A DNA stretch of 50,873 bases from Alistipes sp. (GTDB lineage: Bacteria; Bacteroidota; Bacteroidia; Bacteroidales; Rikenellaceae). Below, one piece after another: positions 1 through 8,123 of the stretch. Position numbers and translations under genes: made by a program. Every line of letters begins with the position of its first letter. Position 1 is the first letter of the stretch. The stretch lies in the NCBI GenBank assembly GCA_017629985.1, contig JAGBWD010000015.1, positions 1 through 50,873 on the forward strand. The letters are read 5' to 3'. The notes beneath the pieces are model-generated. The model saw only the letters and a list, made by a program, of their open reading frames with translations, did no database searches and was not told the origin of the DNA.

Positions 1-200
1 AAATAGTAGTCGTTTCATACTAAAATTTTTGTTTCCAATACAAAGATAACTTATATTTTTCGTTGTGCAAAAGAATGCCACCATAATGTCAAACACTATG
101 GTGGCTGCATATGAAGATAGTTTTATGTATGTAGGAACGCGTAGAAACGGGGTCGGTGTGTCTGTTGTTGAGAGCTTGCTCTCAGACATAAAGACACAAA

Positions 201-234
201 AACAGAACGGATGACTTGCGTCATCCGTTCTGTT
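201..234. terminator. Perfect 15-bp hairpin, probable terminator
   Basis: Arms 201-215 and 220-234 are perfectly complementary around a 4-base loop and are flanked by A and T runs, so the hairpin could terminate transcription in both directions. On the minus strand it directly follows the partial tRNA-Ser 3' end at 244-261, mirroring the arrangement at the intact tRNA-Ser. Confidence 0.7.
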
Positions 235-243
235 TTGTGATCG

Positions 244-261
244 AGCGGAGAGGGAGGGATT
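244..261 (-). repeat. Partial duplicate of tRNA-Ser 3' end
   Basis: Eighteen bases at 244-261 are identical to 459-476, which is the 3' acceptor and T-arm part of the intact tRNA-Ser. Identity stops abruptly at 262. Both copies are followed on the minus strand by a terminator hairpin (201-234 and 418-445). This looks like the remnant of a tandem tRNA-Ser, or an att-like scar left by an element that used the tRNA 3' end. The 262-417 stretch between them is GC-richer than its surroundings and contains no recognisable gene. Confidence 0.6.
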
Positions 262-417
262 GGCTACTACGCTCCCGATGGTCGCTCCGCTTAACGCCTT
301 TCCCTTCTGCTCGCCGCAGGGGCCCTTGCAAGCCCACTGCGCAAAAAAGCGGCACGCCGCCATCTTTTGTTTTCACACCTTCGTCTGCAAGTGAACTTGC
401 GCCAAAGGTATAAAAAC
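262..417. other. GC-rich non-coding segment between tRNA-Ser copies
   Basis: No convincing coding region: short open frames exist on both strands but overlap each other and the tRNA and have no homology I recognise. The segment is bounded by the broken tRNA-Ser copy on one side and the terminator of the intact tRNA on the other. It may be a small inserted repeat; a search for other genomic copies would decide. Confidence 0.4.
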
Positions 418-445
418 AAAAGGTATCGATTTCTCGATACCTTTT
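418..445 (-). terminator. tRNA-Ser terminator
   Basis: A 12-bp stem (418-429 with 434-445) with a 4-base loop lies 15 bases past the 3' end of tRNA-Ser. In minus-strand RNA it is followed by a U-rich tract, as expected for an intrinsic terminator. Confidence 0.75.
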
Positions 446-460
446 TGCTTCGTGGTCTAG

Positions 461-545
461 CGGAGAGGGAGGGATTCGAACCCCCGGAGCCTCGCAGCTC
501 AACGGTTTTCAAGACCGCCGCAATCGACCACTCTGCCACCTCTCC
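461..545 (-). tRNA. tRNA-Ser (anticodon UGA)
   Basis: Minus-strand cloverleaf of 85 bases. The 7-bp acceptor stem pairs 539-545 with 462-468, the discriminator is G at 461, the anticodon loop CUUGAAA carries UGA, there is a long variable arm typical of serine tRNAs, and the T-loop is GTTCGAATC. CCA is not encoded. It has its own promoter (552-583) and terminator (418-445), so it is a monocistronic tRNA unit. Confidence 0.95.
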
Positions 546-551
546 AAGGGA

Positions 552-583
552 CAAAAGTAGTACAAGTTTTTTAATCTACCAAA
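552..583 (-). promoter_or_regulatory. tRNA-Ser promoter
   Basis: On the minus strand, TTTG (583-580), a 20-base spacer and TACTTTTG (559-552) match the Bacteroidota primary-sigma consensus TTTG-N19-21-TAnnTTTG. Transcription would start about at the first base of the tRNA. Confidence 0.7.
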
Positions 584-784
584 TATTTTTAGAAAAAAAT
601 TATAACTTTTTTTAGCCTATGTTAGTTAAGTGTTTGTTTATTAATATGATATATGAAAAATAAAAAATCAACAAAATTTAGTTTTTTTAGCCTTTACAGC
701 TCAAAAATACAAAAATCGGGAAACTTTCCAGGCGCAAATATCGTATAAATAAGAGGTATACTTATAATTATTATCGAATTTCAC
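584..784. other. AT-rich intergenic region upstream of pgk
   Basis: Very AT-rich stretch between the divergent tRNA-Ser and pgk promoters. I see no gene, stable hairpin or repeat in it. Confidence 0.5.
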
Positions 785-815
785 ATTGATTATTCGTGCA
801 TTTTTCTTACATTTG
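785..815 (+). promoter_or_regulatory. pgk promoter
   Basis: ATTG (785-788), a 19-base spacer and TACATTTG (808-815) fit the Bacteroidota -33/-7 consensus. The start would be near 822, giving a 5' leader of roughly 60 bases before the pgk ATG. Confidence 0.65.
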
Positions 816-884
816 TACGATTATAGCTACTTATGTATAGCTGTATGGGATTGATAAACAATGTATAACTAAAATATAATTACT

Positions 885-2147
885 ATGTTTGCTATTGACA
901 ACTACAATTTCGAGGGTAAGCGAGCTATTATTCGCGTAGATTTCAATGTGCCTCTAAACGGCGAGGGTCAGGTAACAGATGATACACGTATTCGTGCTGC
1001 GATACCTACAATCAAGAAGGTATTGGCAGGTGGCGGTGCTGTGATTCTTATGTCACACCTTGGTCGTCCAAAGAAGAATCCAGATCCAAAGTACTCATTG
1101 GAGCAGATTGTAGCTGCTATCGAGGAGCGTCTTGGTGAGAAGGTTCTCTTTGCTGGTGACTGCATGGGTGAGAAGGCTGCAGAGATGGCTGCAAACCTCA
1201 AGCCTGGTCAGGTGATGTTGTTGGAGAATCTTCGCTTCTATGCCGAGGAGGAGGGTAAGCCTCGTGGTCTTGCCGAGGATGCTACTGACGAGCAGAAGGC
1301 CGAGGCAAAGAGTGCTGTGAAGGCGTCACAGAAGGAGTTTGTGAAGCGTCTTGCATCGTATGCTGATTGCTACATTAACGATGCTTTTGGTACTGCACAC
1401 CGCGCACATGCCTCTACAGCGCTTATCGCAGATTACTTCCCAAATGATAAGATGTTTGGCTACGTAATGGAGAATGAGTTGAAGGCTATTGATGGCGTTA
1501 TGGAGAACCCAGAGCGTCCATTCTGCGCTATCATTGGTGGCTCGAAGGTATCTACAAAGATCTCGATTATCGAGAAGCTTATGGATAAGGTAGACTCTAT
1601 CATCATTGGTGGTGGTATGACATATACCTTTGCTGCTGCCGAGGGTGGTCAGGTAGGAAAGTCTATCTGCGAGCCAGATATGTTCCCTGTGGCTCTTGAC
1701 ATCTTGAAGAAGGCCCAGGAGCGTGGTATTCAGATTCTTCGCTCTCCAGATGCTCTTATCTGTGATGATTTTGCCGAGACTGCAAATACACAGGAGGCCT
1801 CTGTATTTAACATCCCTGAGGAGTGGGAGGGTGTCGATATTGCTACAGGAGGTAAGGCAAAGTTCCGTGAGCATATTCTTGGTTGCAAGACTATCCTTTG
1901 GAATGGCCCTGTAGGTGTATTCGAGATTAATAAGTTCTCTACCGGTTCTCGTGCTGTTGCCGAGGCTATCGCCGAGGCTACCGAGAAGAATGGCGCATAC
2001 TCGCTCATCGGTGGTGGTGACTCTGTAGCTTGCATCAACAAGTTTGGCCTTGTAGATAAGGTATCGTACGTATCTACAGGTGGTGGTGCGTTGTTGGAGT
2101 ATATGGAGGGTAAGGAGTTGCCAGGTGTGGCTGCCATCCGCAAGTAA
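885..2147 (+). CDS. pgk: Phosphoglycerate kinase
   Basis: Cytoplasmic glycolytic enzyme that transfers the acyl phosphate of 1,3-bisphosphoglycerate to ADP, giving ATP and 3-phosphoglycerate. The 420-residue length is normal for the family. Visible signatures: RVDFNVP (residues 17-23) and SHLGRPK (57-63) in the N-terminal substrate domain, ENLRFY (114-119), [10 protein letters not shown] (166-175), GGSKVSTK (218-225), NGPVGVFE (340-347) and the nucleotide-loop GGGDS (376-380). The ATG at 885 lies about 60 bases after a good promoter and gives the standard N terminus. Codon use is strongly biased, as expected for a highly expressed gene. The M13 peptidase gene follows after 34 bases on the same strand and may be cotranscribed. 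A 323-codon open frame on the opposite strand is a shadow of this bias. Confidence 0.98.
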   Translation: MFAIDNYNFEGKRAIIRVDFNVPLNGEGQVTDDTRIRAAIPTIKKVLAGGGAVILMSHLGRPKKNPDPKYSLEQIVAAIEERLGEKVLFAGDCMGEKAAEMAANLKPGQVMLLENLRFYAEEEGKPRGLAEDATDEQKAEAKSAVKASQKEFVKRLASYADCYINDAFGTAHRAHASTALIADYFPNDKMFGYVMENELKAIDGVMENPERPFCAIIGGSKVSTKISIIEKLMDKVDSIIIGGGMTYTFAAAEGGQVGKSICEPDMFPVALDILKKAQERGIQILRSPDALICDDFAETANTQEASVFNIPEEWEGVDIATGGKAKFREHILGCKTILWNGPVGVFEINKFSTGSRAVAEAIAEATEKNGAYSLIGGGDSVACINKFGLVDKVSYVSTGGGALLEYMEGKELPGVAAIRK

Positions 2148-2181
2148 GGAGATTCGATTACTAATCACTAATTTACAATAG

Positions 2182-4200
2182 ATGAAAAGATTAACATTAT
2201 TTCTTGCAACTGCACTTATGATGACAGCTTGCGCCACTGCCGATAAGCAGGTTCCAGCTATCGACAGTAACAATTTTGATGAGAGCATCGTACGCAACGA
2301 TGACTTCTACCAGTGGGCTACAGGTGGCTGGCAGAAGAATAACCCTCTCAAGCCAGAGTACTCTCGCTATGGCTCGTTTGACGTGTTGCGCGAGAACAAC
2401 GAGATTCGTATCAACGACCTCTTCTCGCAGATGATTGAGACCGAGGCAGAGTTTGGTACTATCGAGCAGAAGATCTCTGATCTTTATAAGATGGGTCTTG
2501 ATGAGGAGCGCCTTAACCGCGAGGGTGCAGAGCCTATTCGTGATGCTGTGAACGCTATCCTTGCAACCGAGGATCGCGAGGCTCTTATCGCCTCTATTTC
2601 AGCTCTTCACACTGACGGTATCGGTGTCTTCTTCGCAGGATATCCTGCTGCCGACCTTGCAGATAGCAACATGACTATCTTCTACCTTGAGCAGGGTGGT
2701 CTTGGTATGGGTAATCGTGATTACTACATCGATGAGAAGAATGCCGAGATTAAGGCTGCATATCGCACCTACCTCTCAACAATCTTCACTCTTGCAGGTG
2801 TTGAGGGTGATATCGCAAAGATGGTTGAGGATGTTGTAGCTGTTGAGGATCGCATTGCCGAGAAGTCATGGTCAAATGTAGAGTGCCGCGACATCGTTAA
2901 GGGTTACAACCCACTCACTATGGATGAGCTTCGCGCAAACTACGGCACCGTGAACTGGGATGCTTACTTCCAGGCTATGGGCATCGATAAGCTCGATAAG
3001 CTTGTTGTTAGCCAGCCATCATCATTCGCAAACATCATGGATGTTTTGGCAACCATGCCTGTTGATGTGCTTCGTTCTTATGTTGCTGCGCACTACATTG
3101 ACGCTGCTGCTTCATACCTCAGCGAGGAGTTTGCTGTAGCATCTTTCGAGTTCTTCGGCAAGACAATGTCTGGTACACAGGAGATTCGCCCACGTTGGAA
3201 GCGTGCTATGGGTGTTCCAAACTCTGTACTTTCAGAGGCTGTAGGTCAGATGTATGTTGCGAAGTACTTCCCAGAGGAGGAGAAGGTGCGTGTGGAGACT
3301 ATGGTGTCAAATATCCAGAAGGCTTTCTCAAAGCATATCGAGGCTCTCGACTGGATGGGTGAGGCTACCAAGGCAAAGGCACAGGAGAAGCTTGCTGCCT
3401 TCACCGTGAAGATTGGATACCCTGATAAGTGGAAGGATTACACAACCCTTGTTGTAGATCCTGCAAAGAGCTATTGGGCAAATGTTGTTGAGGCTAACCG
3501 CTGGTATACCGCAGATGCTATGGCCGAGGTTGGTAAGCCTGTAGACCGTGCAAAGTGGCTCATGCCACCACAGATGGTTAATGCATACTACATGCCTACA
3601 ACCAACGAGATTTGCTTCCCTGCAGCTATTCTTCAGCCTCCATTCTACAATCCTAATGCTGATGATGCAGTAAACTATGGTGCTATTGGCGTTGTTATCG
3701 CTCACGAGATGACTCACGGCTTTGATGACCAGGGTTCGCAGTTCGATAAGGTAGGTAATATGAACGACTGGTGGACAAAGGAGGATCGCGCAGCATTTGA
3801 GAAGAAGACTAATGTCTTGGTTGAGCAGTTCAACGCCATTGAGATTCTCCCAGGCTTGTTTGCTGATGGTAAGTACTCTTTGGGTGAGAATATCGCTGAC
3901 CAGGGTGGTCTTCGTCTAGCCTTCACAGGTCTTACTGATTACGCATGGGACGAGGGTCGTCCAGCAGATATCGATGGCTTCACAGGTGAGCAGCGCTTCT
4001 ACATTGGTTATGCTACTCTCTGGGCGCAGAATATCACCGATCAGGAGAAGGAGCGTCTCACAAAGGTTGATGTACACTCACTAGGTCGCAACCGTGTAAA
4101 TGCTACATTGCGTAACATCCAGAGCTTCTACGATGCCTTTGGTATCACCGAGCAGGATGCTATGTATATGCCTGTTGAGGAGCGTGTGATTATCTGGTAG
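2182..4200 (+). CDS. M13-family zinc metallopeptidase (PepO/neprilysin-like), lipoprotein
   Basis: Predicted secreted, lipid-anchored oligopeptidase of 672 residues, close to the usual size of M13 enzymes. The N terminus is a lipoprotein signal with Cys17 in a MMTAC lipobox. Family features: the zinc motif HEMTH at 508-512 followed by GFDDQGSQFD, and the third zinc ligand Glu569 in ENIADQGG (569-576). The C-terminal half also has the family NAYYMP and LWAQN blocks. M13 enzymes cleave short peptides, so a role in periplasmic or surface peptide use is inferred. The gene lies 34 bases after pgk and is followed by a strong bidirectional terminator (4222-4251). The substrate cannot be read from sequence. 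Confidence 0.93.
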   Translation: MKRLTLFLATALMMTACATADKQVPAIDSNNFDESIVRNDDFYQWATGGWQKNNPLKPEYSRYGSFDVLRENNEIRINDLFSQMIETEAEFGTIEQKISDLYKMGLDEERLNREGAEPIRDAVNAILATEDREALIASISALHTDGIGVFFAGYPAADLADSNMTIFYLEQGGLGMGNRDYYIDEKNAEIKAAYRTYLSTIFTLAGVEGDIAKMVEDVVAVEDRIAEKSWSNVECRDIVKGYNPLTMDELRANYGTVNWDAYFQAMGIDKLDKLVVSQPSSFANIMDVLATMPVDVLRSYVAAHYIDAAASYLSEEFAVASFEFFGKTMSGTQEIRPRWKRAMGVPNSVLSEAVGQMYVAKYFPEEEKVRVETMVSNIQKAFSKHIEALDWMGEATKAKAQEKLAAFTVKIGYPDKWKDYTTLVVDPAKSYWANVVEANRWYTADAMAEVGKPVDRAKWLMPPQMVNAYYMPTTNEICFPAAILQPPFYNPNADDAVNYGAIGVVIAHEMTHGFDDQGSQFDKVGNMNDWWTKEDRAAFEKKTNVLVEQFNAIEILPGLFADGKYSLGENIADQGGLRLAFTGLTDYAWDEGRPADIDGFTGEQRFYIGYATLWAQNITDQEKERLTKVDVHSLGRNRVNATLRNIQSFYDAFGITEQDAMYMPVEERVIIW

Positions 4201-4221
4201 TCGCTACGCCTCTAAATAAAG

Positions 4222-4251
4222 TTAGGGTCTGCTCAATCGAGCAGACCCTAA
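4222..4251. terminator. Bidirectional terminator
   Basis: A 13-bp perfect stem with a 4-base loop lies between the 3' end of the M13 peptidase gene and the converging 3' end of the first barrel gene, flanked by short A/T tracts on both sides. It can serve both units. Confidence 0.8.
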
Positions 4252-4276
4252 TTGTTTTATAAGGGGAACTATTGTG

Positions 4277-5026
4277 CTAGAACGCGAAACCTACAGAGAT
4301 TGTAGTTACGCCAAGCTTACCATCATAGCTTATCTCGTTAAAGTCTGTGGTGTAGCCAACGCCGATATTGAAGCCGCTGAATGCGAAATTAACACCTACG
4401 TTGAAACCAACCTGGAAGCGCTTGAATGCGCTATCACTCATCTCCTCATACGAATCATCAAATAGCTTAACTTCAATAGATTCAGAATATGATTCACCAT
4501 AGTAATCATCTTCAATCTCATACTCTGTTTTCATGTTACCTGCAAGATTTACACGGAAATTAAGACCGAGGTATGGGGTAATCTCCACCTTATTGTCGTT
4601 GAAACCAAATCTAAAGGCTAGGTTTACAGGAACATTGAGTGAATACATATTTAGCTTATATTTAATTGACTCATAATCATCTTCAATCTCCTCTTTACCA
4701 AAAGAATACTGGAAGTTACCACCAAACTCGAGGTATAGTGGAAGGCTATCCACAACATTAGCACCATAAATATAGCCCAATGAGACACCATGTTTCAATG
4801 GGAATAACTTCTCTAACTCGCTTTGATTATCCTCCCACTTGATTTTAGTAGGGTTGTAGCCAACGTATATGCGGCTGTAGTTGTCGGTAGACATCTGGCT
4901 GAAGAAGTTGCCCCTCTGGTTGTCGTTTTTACTCTGGTTGTTTGCACCACTCTGTACAAACTGTGCGGATGCACTAGTTGCCATTGCCATCATGGCAATA
5001 ACTAGAAAAAAGTAAAATTTCTTCAT
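4277..5026 (-). CDS. Outer-membrane beta-barrel protein, tandem paralog 1
   Basis: A 249-residue protein with a cleavable signal peptide (MKKFYFFLVIAMMAMATSASA, about residues 1-21). It is followed by a short Gln/Asn-rich linker and alternating hydrophobic/polar strands ending in a C-terminal aromatic (GFAF), typical of eight-stranded OmpW/OmpA-type 'porin family' barrels. It is the third and most promoter-distal of three tandem paralogs read leftward. Signal peptide, the stretch around SRIYVGYNPTKIKW and the last strands are nearly identical among the three, while acidic loop segments differ. The gap to paralog 2 carries a decayed version of the terminator seen upstream of paralog 2. Function is unknown; a small barrel facing variable loops outward is inference. 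Confidence 0.8.
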   Translation of the reverse strand: MKKFYFFLVIAMMAMATSASAQFVQSGANNQSKNDNQRGNFFSQMSTDNYSRIYVGYNPTKIKWEDNQSELEKLFPLKHGVSLGYIYGANVVDSLPLYLEFGGNFQYSFGKEEIEDDYESIKYKLNMYSLNVPVNLAFRFGFNDNKVEITPYLGLNFRVNLAGNMKTEYEIEDDYYGESYSESIEVKLFDDSYEEMSDSAFKRFQVGFNVGVNFAFSGFNIGVGYTTDFNEISYDGKLGVTTISVGFAF

Positions 5027-5043
5027 AATATTAGTTGTTAAAA

Positions 5044-5081
5044 ATAGGGTCTACATATTATGTTTACGATGTAAACACTTT
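5044..5081 (-). other. Decayed terminator remnant between barrel paralogs 2 and 1
   Basis: This spacer is homologous to 5915-5952. The arm 5044-5055 is identical to its counterpart, but the opposing arm (5070-5081) has changed so the 12-bp stem can no longer form. A shorter alternative hairpin (7 bp, 5061-5077) is possible. Readthrough from paralog 2 into paralog 1 is therefore expected. Confidence 0.55.
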
Positions 5082-5105
5082 ATTCAGTTGGTTAAAGTGG
5101 TAATT

Positions 5106-5897
5106 TTAGAACGCGAAACCTACAGATAGTGTGGTTACGCCAATCTTACCGTCAGTACCATATGCATCGCATATCTTGTTAAAGTCTGTGGTGTAGCCAA
5201 CGCCGATATTGAAGCCGCTGAATGCGAAATTAACACCTACGTTGAAACCAACCTGGAAGTGCTTGAATGAACCATCTCCTTCAAACCAGCCCTCTTCTGA
5301 AGTGGTAAACAAACTAAATGATACGGAGTCACTTATGGATTCATACACATCATCACCTAGATTGTAATTACCCTCTTCGGCGCATACTATATTACCACCT
5401 AGATTGATGCGGAAGTTAAGGCCGAGATATGGAGTAACCTCTATCTTTTGGTTGTTGAAACCAAATCTAAAAGCCAAGCTTACAGGGATGTTTAAAGAGT
5501 ACATATTAACTTTATGAGTATGCTCCCATGTCGTTCCATCCTCTTCGTCCCCATTCTCTACATTTTTGCCAAATGTGTACTGGAAGTTTGCACCAGCCTC
5601 TATGTACAAAGGTAGATTTTTGACTATATTTACTCCATACGTATAGCCAAGTGTAAGACCGTGTTTAAATGGAAGTTCTTGTTCAAACCCACTTTGATTA
5701 TCCGTCCACTTGATTTTAGTAGGGTTGTAGCCAACGTAAATACGGCTGTAGTTGTCGGTAGACATCTGACTGAAGAAGTTGCCACTCTGGTTGTTGTTTA
5801 TACTCTGGTTGTTTGCACCACTCTGTACAAACTGTGCTGAAGCACTAGTTGCCATTGCCATTATGGCGATAACTAGGAAAAAGTAAAATTTCTTCAT
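5106..5897 (-). CDS. Outer-membrane beta-barrel protein, tandem paralog 2
   Basis: A 263-residue paralog of the flanking genes, with the same signal peptide, NNQS-rich linker, SRIYVGYNPTKIKW block and terminal GVTTLSVGFAF strand. Its middle loops differ most from the other two copies: an insertion around NVENGDEEDGTTWEHTHKVN and a different acidic loop before the last strands. It is preceded by an intact terminator hairpin (5911-5952) that separates it from paralog 3 and followed by a decayed copy of that hairpin. I cannot assign a ligand or transport role. Loop variation against conserved strands suggests surface exposure. Confidence 0.8.
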   Translation of the reverse strand: MKKFYFFLVIAIMAMATSASAQFVQSGANNQSINNNQSGNFFSQMSTDNYSRIYVGYNPTKIKWTDNQSGFEQELPFKHGLTLGYTYGVNIVKNLPLYIEAGANFQYTFGKNVENGDEEDGTTWEHTHKVNMYSLNIPVSLAFRFGFNNQKIEVTPYLGLNFRINLGGNIVCAEEGNYNLGDDVYESISDSVSFSLFTTSEEGWFEGDGSFKHFQVGFNVGVNFAFSGFNIGVGYTTDFNKICDAYGTDGKIGVTTLSVGFAF

Positions 5898-5910
5898 AAT
5901 GTTAGTTGTA

Positions 5911-5952
5911 AAAAATAGGGTCTACACAGTATGTTTACGATGTAGACCCTAT
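5911..5952 (-). terminator. Terminator between barrel paralogs 3 and 2
   Basis: Arms 5915-5926 and 5941-5952 form a perfect 12-bp stem around a 14-base loop. In minus-strand RNA the stem is followed by a U run (complement of 5911-5915), just upstream of the paralog 2 start. It should reduce readthrough from paralog 3. Confidence 0.7.
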
Positions 5953-5975
5953 ATTCAGTTGGTTAAAGGGTTATG

Positions 5976-6743
5976 TTAGAAAGCGAAACCTACAGAGATT
6001 GTAGTTACGCCAAGCTTACCGCCCAAATCATCATTATCTTGATCTACACTGCATATCTTGTTAAAGTCTGTGGTGTAGCCAACGCCGATATTGAAGCCGC
6101 TGAATGCAAGATTAACACCTACGTTGAAACCAACCTGGAAGCGCTTGAATATGTTACCCATCTCCTCATCCGAATCAAATAGCTTTATGTCAGCAGAGTC
6201 AGAATATGATTCACCATAGTAATCATCTTCAAACTCATACTCTATTTTCATGTTACCTGCAAGATTTACACGGAAATTAAGACCGAGGTATGGTGTAATC
6301 TCCACCTTATTGTCGTTGAAACCAAATCTAAAGGCAAGGTTTACAGGAACATTGAGTGAGTACATATTTAGCTTATATTTATATGACTCATAATCACCTT
6401 CAGACTCATCTTTGCCAAAAGAATACTGGAAGTTACCACCAAACTCAACATATAGTGGAAGGCTATCCACAATATTAGCACCATAAATATAGCCCAATGA
6501 GATACCATGTTTCATTGGGAATAACTTCTCGAACTCGCTTTGATAATCCTCCCACTTGATTTTAGTAGGGTTGTAGCCAACGTATATGCGGCTGTAGTTG
6601 TCGGTAGACATCTGGCTGAAGAAGTTGCCACTCTGGTTGTTGTTTTTACTCTGGTTGTTTGCACCACTCTGTACAAACTGTGCTGAAGCACTAGTTGCCA
6701 CTGCCATCATGGCGATAACTAGGAAAAAGTAAAATTTCTTCAT
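5976..6743 (-). CDS. Outer-membrane beta-barrel protein, tandem paralog 3
   Basis: A 255-residue member of the three-gene barrel array and the first in transcription order. It is closest to paralog 1: they share the KLFPLKHG/KLFPMKHG region, the KYKLNMYSLNVPVNLAFRFGFNDNKVEI strands (residues roughly 125-155) and the DDYYGESYS loop. Signal peptide residues 1-21 and a final GVTTISVGFAF strand are visible. No good -7 element lies directly upstream (best match TAACTTTA), so transcription may come from the propeller-protein promoter 1 kb upstream, since only 45 bases separate the two genes. Confidence 0.8.
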   Translation of the reverse strand: MKKFYFFLVIAMMAVATSASAQFVQSGANNQSKNNNQSGNFFSQMSTDNYSRIYVGYNPTKIKWEDYQSEFEKLFPMKHGISLGYIYGANIVDSLPLYVEFGGNFQYSFGKDESEGDYESYKYKLNMYSLNVPVNLAFRFGFNDNKVEITPYLGLNFRVNLAGNMKIEYEFEDDYYGESYSDSADIKLFDSDEEMGNIFKRFQVGFNVGVNLAFSGFNIGVGYTTDFNKICSVDQDNDDLGGKLGVTTISVGFAF

Positions 6744-6788
6744 AATTAGTGTGTTAAGTTAAAGTTATTTGTTATTAGGTTTATCTGT

Positions 6789-7772
6789 TTAGTAGGTAAA
6801 TGGCATGCGCCAAATATTTGCTGTGCCAGCGGCGTTGCCACGCTGCGATATAAAGTAGATATACTCTCCATCGCGGCTCCACACAGGGCTTAAGTCATCG
6901 GCAGCGTGGTATGTGAGCTGCATCAGCTGACTAGTGCCATCCACACGACAAGCGTAGATATCTGTATTTTTATATGTGAAACCTGGGCCAGCAATCTCGC
7001 TCTCACCAACAAAGACTATCCACTCTCCATCTGGTGATAGAACAGGTGTGGTAAAGCTACGGAATGGGTCTGTAACGATACACTCCTCAACTCCAGTTTG
7101 GCCATTAATCTTCCATATCTCGCTGCGGTTGTTGCCATTAACACGAGTGCAGAGGAAGACATTTCCATCAGCCGTAGGGCATGGGTTCATACCCGATGTG
7201 TAGCTTGAGAGGATGTTAGTCTTCACTTCGTGACCCCATATCGATATTCCCTGTCCCTCCATGCGGGCAAAGAGAATCTGCGACATATCAGATGTGTAGC
7301 ATGGTGAGTAGTCCTGGCTTGCAGAGGTAACCTGTCGGCATACATAACCAACATTTGCATCGGTAGTAAATATCTGATGTGCATTGCCGCGATTCTCTGA
7401 AAATACTATCTGCTTACCATCAGGCGAGTATGTGAAGTCTAGTACCGCTTGGCGATTGGTACGCTGAACAGAGCCACTCTGACGACCCAACTCCTTAATA
7501 AAGATATTGGTAGTGTTGTTTCGCGCTGATAGATAGGCAATCTTCTCACCATCGGGAGAGATATCTATAATTCTATTAGATAGCCAGTTAAATGGACCTT
7601 TTTTACTTCGATTAACAATAGGCATGCAAACATAGTCATTGGCCTGGGTAATCTGCACAAAGTTAATACCAGTCTCCTCATTAACACTTACAACGGAGTA
7701 ATCTACAGATTGGGCGCATACCTCAACAAGTGATACGCATCCCACTAATAAAATAATAAATAGCTTTTTCAT
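6789..7772 (-). CDS. Secreted TolB-like (PD40 beta-propeller) protein
   Basis: A 327-residue protein with an N-terminal signal peptide (LFIILLVGCVSLVEVCAQ) and repeated PD40/WD40-like strands. Examples are ISPDGEKIAYLS, YSPDGKQIVFSEN, LSPDGEWIVFVGE and WSRDGEYIYFISQ, the signature of TolB-type six-bladed propellers. There is no separate N-terminal TolB domain and no peptidase domain, so a protein- or ligand-binding role in the periplasm is inferred. A Cys at residue 12 could be read as a lipobox, but the VCAQ cleavage fits SPI better. It has a -7 element at 7794-7801. Paralog 3 of the barrel array follows after 45 bases on the same strand, so the two may be linked transcriptionally. Confidence 0.8.
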   Translation of the reverse strand: MKKLFIILLVGCVSLVEVCAQSVDYSVVSVNEETGINFVQITQANDYVCMPIVNRSKKGPFNWLSNRIIDISPDGEKIAYLSARNNTTNIFIKELGRQSGSVQRTNRQAVLDFTYSPDGKQIVFSENRGNAHQIFTTDANVGYVCRQVTSASQDYSPCYTSDMSQILFARMEGQGISIWGHEVKTNILSSYTSGMNPCPTADGNVFLCTRVNGNNRSEIWKINGQTGVEECIVTDPFRSFTTPVLSPDGEWIVFVGESEIAGPGFTYKNTDIYACRVDGTSQLMQLTYHAADDLSPVWSRDGEYIYFISQRGNAAGTANIWRMPFTY

Positions 7773-7793
7773 TCGAATTTGTTTTACTTAATA

Positions 7794-7801
7794 CAAAGTT
7801 A
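7794..7801 (-). promoter_or_regulatory. -7 element upstream of propeller gene
   Basis: TAACTTTG on the minus strand, 22 bases before the ATG at 7772. No convincing TTTG is present at the right distance upstream, so only the -7 box is supported. Confidence 0.45.
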
Positions 7802-7859
7802 GTAATATGTAGATGATTATTGGGGTATGTATGTTGTATATAACGCTATAGTAGTGTTG

Positions 7860-8087
7860 CTATTTCTGCAACAGTTGCTCGTCAATGGCGCTAGAGATGT
7901 CTTTGAAGAAGTTGTGATTTAGAACAACAGAGATACGCATAAGGAGTTCGGTGTCGATGCTCTCCTTGGCAAATATGCGGTAGATATTGGTACGGTCGCA
8001 ACAGAGGTGTCGTGCAAGCCAAACTACGCTGCGCTCCTGGCGCTCGAGTTCCGCCTTTATGAGGCTGCCTATGGATGTATTGTTCAT
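7860..8087 (-). CDS. Small HTH (XRE-like) DNA-binding protein
   Basis: A 75-residue protein starting at the ATG at 8085-8087. Residues about 5-55 look like a Cro/CI-type helix-turn-helix: GSLIKAELERQERSVVWLARHL, then DRTNIYRIFAK as turn and recognition helix, then a LLMRISVVLNHNFF tail typical of short Bacteroidales XRE proteins. The frame stays open upstream to an ATG at 8234, but that part overlaps the structured RNA and its translation is not protein-like, so I chose the short form. The start lies 36 bases beyond a U9 tract that ends a hairpin-forming region. Expression may therefore depend on readthrough of that element. The target is unknown; a 13-base palindrome at 8321-8333 is a candidate operator. 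Confidence 0.7.
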   Translation of the reverse strand: MNNTSIGSLIKAELERQERSVVWLARHLCCDRTNIYRIFAKESIDTELLMRISVVLNHNFFKDISSAIDEQLLQK

Positions 8088-8123
8088 ATCTAGTGCCTGT
8101 TTGGTAGTTAAGCAATGGGCTAT

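Noticed and set aside
216-615. Several short open frames across the tRNA-Ser region
   Set aside because: They overlap each other and the tRNA on both strands and include tRNA sequence; no coding signal.
1326-2297. 323-codon open frame antisense to pgk
   Set aside because: It overlaps pgk and the start of the M13 gene; openness follows from the strong codon bias of pgk. The translation has no family features.
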